Source of the DNA: Anammoximicrobium sp964409865 | GTDB taxonomy: Bacteria; Planctomycetota; Planctomycetia; Pirellulales; Pirellulaceae | DNA length: 24,949 bases | Assembly (NCBI GenBank): GCA_964409865.1 | Contig: CAYPGE010000080.1 | Coordinates: 1 to 24,949 of the forward strand | Direction: 5' to 3' | In this document: one piece after another, positions 23,110-24,949 of the stretch | Position numbering within the stretch: the first letter of the stretch is position 1 | Layout of the letters: each line of letters begins with the position of its first letter | Notes under the pieces: model-generated | Told to the model about the DNA's origin: nothing | The model's database searches: none | Seen by the model: only the letters and a program-made list of their open reading frames with translations | Program-made: the position numbers and the translations under genes

Positions 23110-23868
23110 ATGAATCGTTCGTTTCCAGCGCTTGCGGCCCCGCTGCACACAACTGCGGTCACTTTCCAGAAATCCGAGGAGTCTGTCAAGTTCGATTGCC
23201 TGGCCTTATTCGGGCTCGCGAGGTTCCTTGCAGGCGGCATCTTGTGGCTCGCCGTGCTGGCCGCCGGCTGGGCAAGCGAACACGCACCCGGTGTCGTTCC
23301 GAAGCCCTGCTGGACGCCGCTTTTCGACGGCAAAACCCTGGGCGACTGGAAATCCTGCAATTTCGGAGGCGAAGGGGCAGTGACGGTCGCGGACCGGCAG
23401 ATGCTGCTCGACTTTGGCGATTCTCTGACAGGAATCGTTTACACCAAGCCCTTTCCCAAGCGGGATTTTGAAATCCGGCTGCAGGCGATGCGCGTGGACG
23501 GCAACGACTTCTTCTGTGGCCTGACATTTCCCGTGGCCGAGTCGCATTGCAGCTTCATTGTCGGCGGCTGGGCCGGCGCGGTCGTGGGCCTGTCCTGCAT
23601 CGACGGGCGCGACGCCTCGGAGAACGACACAACACAGTACATAAAGTTCGACGAGGGACGCTGGTACCGCATTCGCGTGCGGGTGACGGCGGATCGTATC
23701 CAGTGCTGGATCGACGACCAGCGCGTCGTCGCTCAGAACATCCGCGGACACCGCATCACCACGCGCGCGGAAGTGGATCCCTCCCGACCCTTGGGAATTG
23801 CCGCGTGGCAGACCAAAGCGGCGCTCCGCGGCATTGAGTTCCGGCACCTGAAGGAAGGCGAAAGGTAA
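23110..23868 (+). CDS. DUF1080 (3-keto-disaccharide hydrolase-like) exported protein
   Basis: A 252-residue protein with a DUF1080/3-keto-disaccharide hydrolase-type domain (about 70-250), a LamG-like beta-sandwich. Its family opening, FDGKTLGDW, begins near residue 73, and KFDEGRWYRIRVRV marks a late strand. Such proteins are greatly expanded in planctomycetes and are linked to extracellular carbohydrate processing. A hydrophobic stretch (about 36-54) precedes the domain, but the first 30 residues are atypical for a signal peptide. The true start may therefore be further in. The ATG at 23110 has AGGAG 9 nt upstream. The stop codon directly abuts the tadA start. Confidence 0.88.
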   Translation: MNRSFPALAAPLHTTAVTFQKSEESVKFDCLALFGLARFLAGGILWLAVLAAGWASEHAPGVVPKPCWTPLFDGKTLGDWKSCNFGGEGAVTVADRQMLLDFGDSLTGIVYTKPFPKRDFEIRLQAMRVDGNDFFCGLTFPVAESHCSFIVGGWAGAVVGLSCIDGRDASENDTTQYIKFDEGRWYRIRVRVTADRIQCWIDDQRVVAQNIRGHRITTRAEVDPSRPLGIAAWQTKAALRGIEFRHLKEGER

Positions 23869-24327
23869 ATGCACGAACATTTCATGCGGCGGGCGATCCA
23901 GGAGGCGCAGCAGGCTCGGTTGGAGGACGAGGTGCCCATTGGCGCGGTCATCGTCCATCGGGGACGTCTGATCGCCTCGGCACACAACCAACGCGAACAG
24001 CTGCGGGACCCCACGGCCCACGCAGAGATGATCGCCATCACCCAGGCAGCGGCGGCTCTGGGCAGTTGGCGGCTGGAGGACTGTACGCTGTACGTGACGC
24101 TGGAACCCTGCACGATGTGCGCCGGAGCGATTGTGCTGGCCCGGATTCCCCTGTTGGTCTACGGGGCAGCGGATCCCAAAGCCGGGGCGGTCCATTCGCT
24201 GTACCAACTGCTGAGCGATCCGAGGCTGAACCATCGTGCCGAGGTCGTGGCGGGCGTGTCGGCGGCGGCCTGCGGCGAGTTGCTGAGCGATTTTTTTCAG
24301 GCCAAACGGCGTCTCGGAAAAAAGTGA
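23869..24327 (+). CDS. tadA: tRNA-specific adenosine deaminase TadA
   Basis: A 152-residue cytidine/deoxycytidylate deaminase-fold enzyme. TadA converts adenosine to inosine at the wobble position (34) of tRNA-Arg(ACG) in the cytoplasm, allowing it to read several Arg codons. HAEM near residue 51 supplies the zinc ligand His and the proton-shuttle Glu. PCTMCAGA near 81-88 supplies the two zinc-binding Cys. Length and layout are normal for TadA. The ATG immediately follows the stop of the DUF1080 gene (0-nt gap), with AAAGG just upstream, so translational coupling is likely. The activity is highly confident; the functional link to DUF1080 is not. Confidence 0.95.
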   Translation: MHEHFMRRAIQEAQQARLEDEVPIGAVIVHRGRLIASAHNQREQLRDPTAHAEMIAITQAAAALGSWRLEDCTLYVTLEPCTMCAGAIVLARIPLLVYGAADPKAGAVHSLYQLLSDPRLNHRAEVVAGVSAAACGELLSDFFQAKRRLGKK

Positions 24328-24354
24328 CTGCCTGCTCAGAAGTCTTGGCTGCCC

Positions 24355-24388
24355 AGAAGCCCGGCTATTTCAAAGAAGTCGGGCTTCT
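24355..24388. repeat. AGAAGCCCGGC hairpin downstream of tadA
   Basis: AGAAGCCCGGC (24355-24365) pairs with GTCGGGCTTCT (24378-24388) at 10 of 11 positions around a 12-nt loop. No T-run follows on either strand, so a classical intrinsic terminator is not supported. Its core matches the hairpins at 14712-14745 and 23026-23040. Confidence 0.5.
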
Positions 24389-24495
24389 CGAAGTGCCGCG
24401 AGAAACCCATTTTTTCCCCTTGCCTATGTGGTAAAAGAATCGCACGGCGGTAAAATACGGGCACTTCGCGGACGGTGCCGAATGTAACATTTGGA

Positions 24496-24508
24496 CCGGA
24501 CAGTCCGG
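24496..24508. promoter_or_regulatory. Perfect palindrome upstream of the last gene
   Basis: CCGGAC (24496-24501) and GTCCGG (24503-24508) form a perfect 6-bp inverted repeat around one base, 99 bp upstream of the ATG at 24608. It could be a dimeric regulator site. No convincing -35/-10 pair is placed around it. Confidence 0.25.
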
Positions 24509-24607
24509 CGGAATAAGCTTTTCTAAACAGGTTGACCGGGACGGATACGATAAATGGCTAAGCTCGACGCTAAGTTGGGAGGCTCTACAGAGCAAAGGAG
24601 TGGTGCG

Positions 24608-24949
24608 ATGGGGCGCGTTTATTGTCGGTGGTTTTCGATCGCAGTCGTCATGTTCGCTCAGCTGACGGGGGCAAGGTTCGCCCGCGCGGCTGACACGGCG
24701 GAGGCCGAGGTGAGGCAGTCGGTTCAGGAACTCGAACGCTGGCTGGGAAACGATGTCCACGCTCCCGGCTGGCGCAAGTTCCTCAAGACCGATCGGTTGC
24801 ACGCTGAATTGGACAAGGGGGCCCGCGCGGACCGCGGCTTGGTCCGCGAGGTGCTGGATCGCTTTGCCAGCGACACGCCGGGCCTGGAGCGGAGACGGTT
24901 TGTGGCCGTCCGCAGCGCTCTGAAGAAATGGCTCGATACGCTGCCGACA
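24608..24949 (+). CDS. Exported protein of unknown function (5' part only)
   Basis: The first 114 codons of a gene that continues past the right edge of the window; no stop is reached. A basic N-terminus and hydrophobic core (FSIAVVMFAQLTGARFARAA) form a signal peptide with likely cleavage near residue 28. The following region (VQELERWLGND, then GWRKFLKTDRLHAEL) is helical and charged. It looks like the N-terminal part of large exported planctomycete proteins, an impression from memory only. The ATG at 24608 has a strong AAAGGAG 7 nt upstream. The leader carries the palindrome at 24496-24508. Confidence 0.75.
   Translation, partial: MGRVYCRWFSIAVVMFAQLTGARFARAADTAEAEVRQSVQELERWLGNDVHAPGWRKFLKTDRLHAELDKGARADRGLVREVLDRFASDTPGLERRRFVAVRSALKKWLDTLPT

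Noticed and set aside
24355..24388. Hairpin after tadA as an intrinsic terminator
   Set aside because: No T-run follows on either strand; it is kept only as a repeat/hairpin.
1..24949. tRNA, rRNA or CRISPR array
   Set aside because: I found no T-arm-like GGTTCGAATCC, no rRNA-like conserved stretch, and no regularly spaced direct repeats. A tRNA scan would settle the first point.

Overview
The window is GC-rich, gene-dense bacterial DNA. Its gene families point to a planctomycete, most likely of the Pirellulales: DUF1080, DUF4058, a probable DUF1598-type secreted protein, a VWA/amidotransferase-like membrane protein, a zinc-ribbon/GYF_2 protein, and many exported proteins of unknown function. 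This assignment is inferred from family content; there is no rRNA or other taxonomic marker. I find 20 protein genes (the last runs off the right edge), no RNA genes, no CRISPR array and no transposase gene.

Layout. 83-2890 (+): a VWA/glutamine-amidotransferase-like membrane protein followed by an FmdB-type zinc-ribbon protein. 2979-4448 (-): a ClpP-like protein upstream of a DUF4058 protein. 4670-13748 (+): a long co-directional run with small gaps, comprising a zinc-ribbon/GYF_2 membrane protein, a KAP-like P-loop ATPase, a very large exported family 5 solute-binding-like protein with a helical-repeat region, an exported protein of unknown function, and the DNA-uptake channel ComEC. 13845-15607 (-): an ECF sigma factor and an OmpA-family lipoprotein. 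15928-18036 (+): a probable DUF1598-type secreted protein and a small 86-residue protein. 18427-19803 (+): a membrane protein with a duplicated anti-sigma-like N-terminal module, overlapping tail-to-tail a transglutaminase-like lipoprotein (19790-21385, -). 21813-22505 (+): a conserved-looking protein of unknown function that ends in a strong intrinsic terminator. 22550-22987 (-): a VanZ-like membrane protein. 23110-24327 (+): a DUF1080 protein abutting tadA. 24608-24949 (+): the start of an exported protein.

Repeats. The clearest non-coding signal is a 95-bp palindromic element present twice with identical length and spacing (9651-9745 and 15662-15756). The first copy has perfect 29-bp arms and lies at the 5' end of an exported-protein gene, so that gene's start is uncertain. 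The second copy is degenerate and intergenic. They resemble REP/BIME or MITE elements mobilised in trans. A second, smaller hairpin family with the core GCCGGGCTT occurs three times, once as a plausible terminator.

Functionally the window is mostly envelope and export biology plus housekeeping (tadA, comEC). I see no clearly delimited new defence or metabolic system. The most unusual units are the KAP-like ATPase with its GYF_2 partner, the solute-binding-like fusion protein without a transporter, a ClpP-like protein that appears to lack the catalytic aspartate, and the duplicated anti-sigma-like module.
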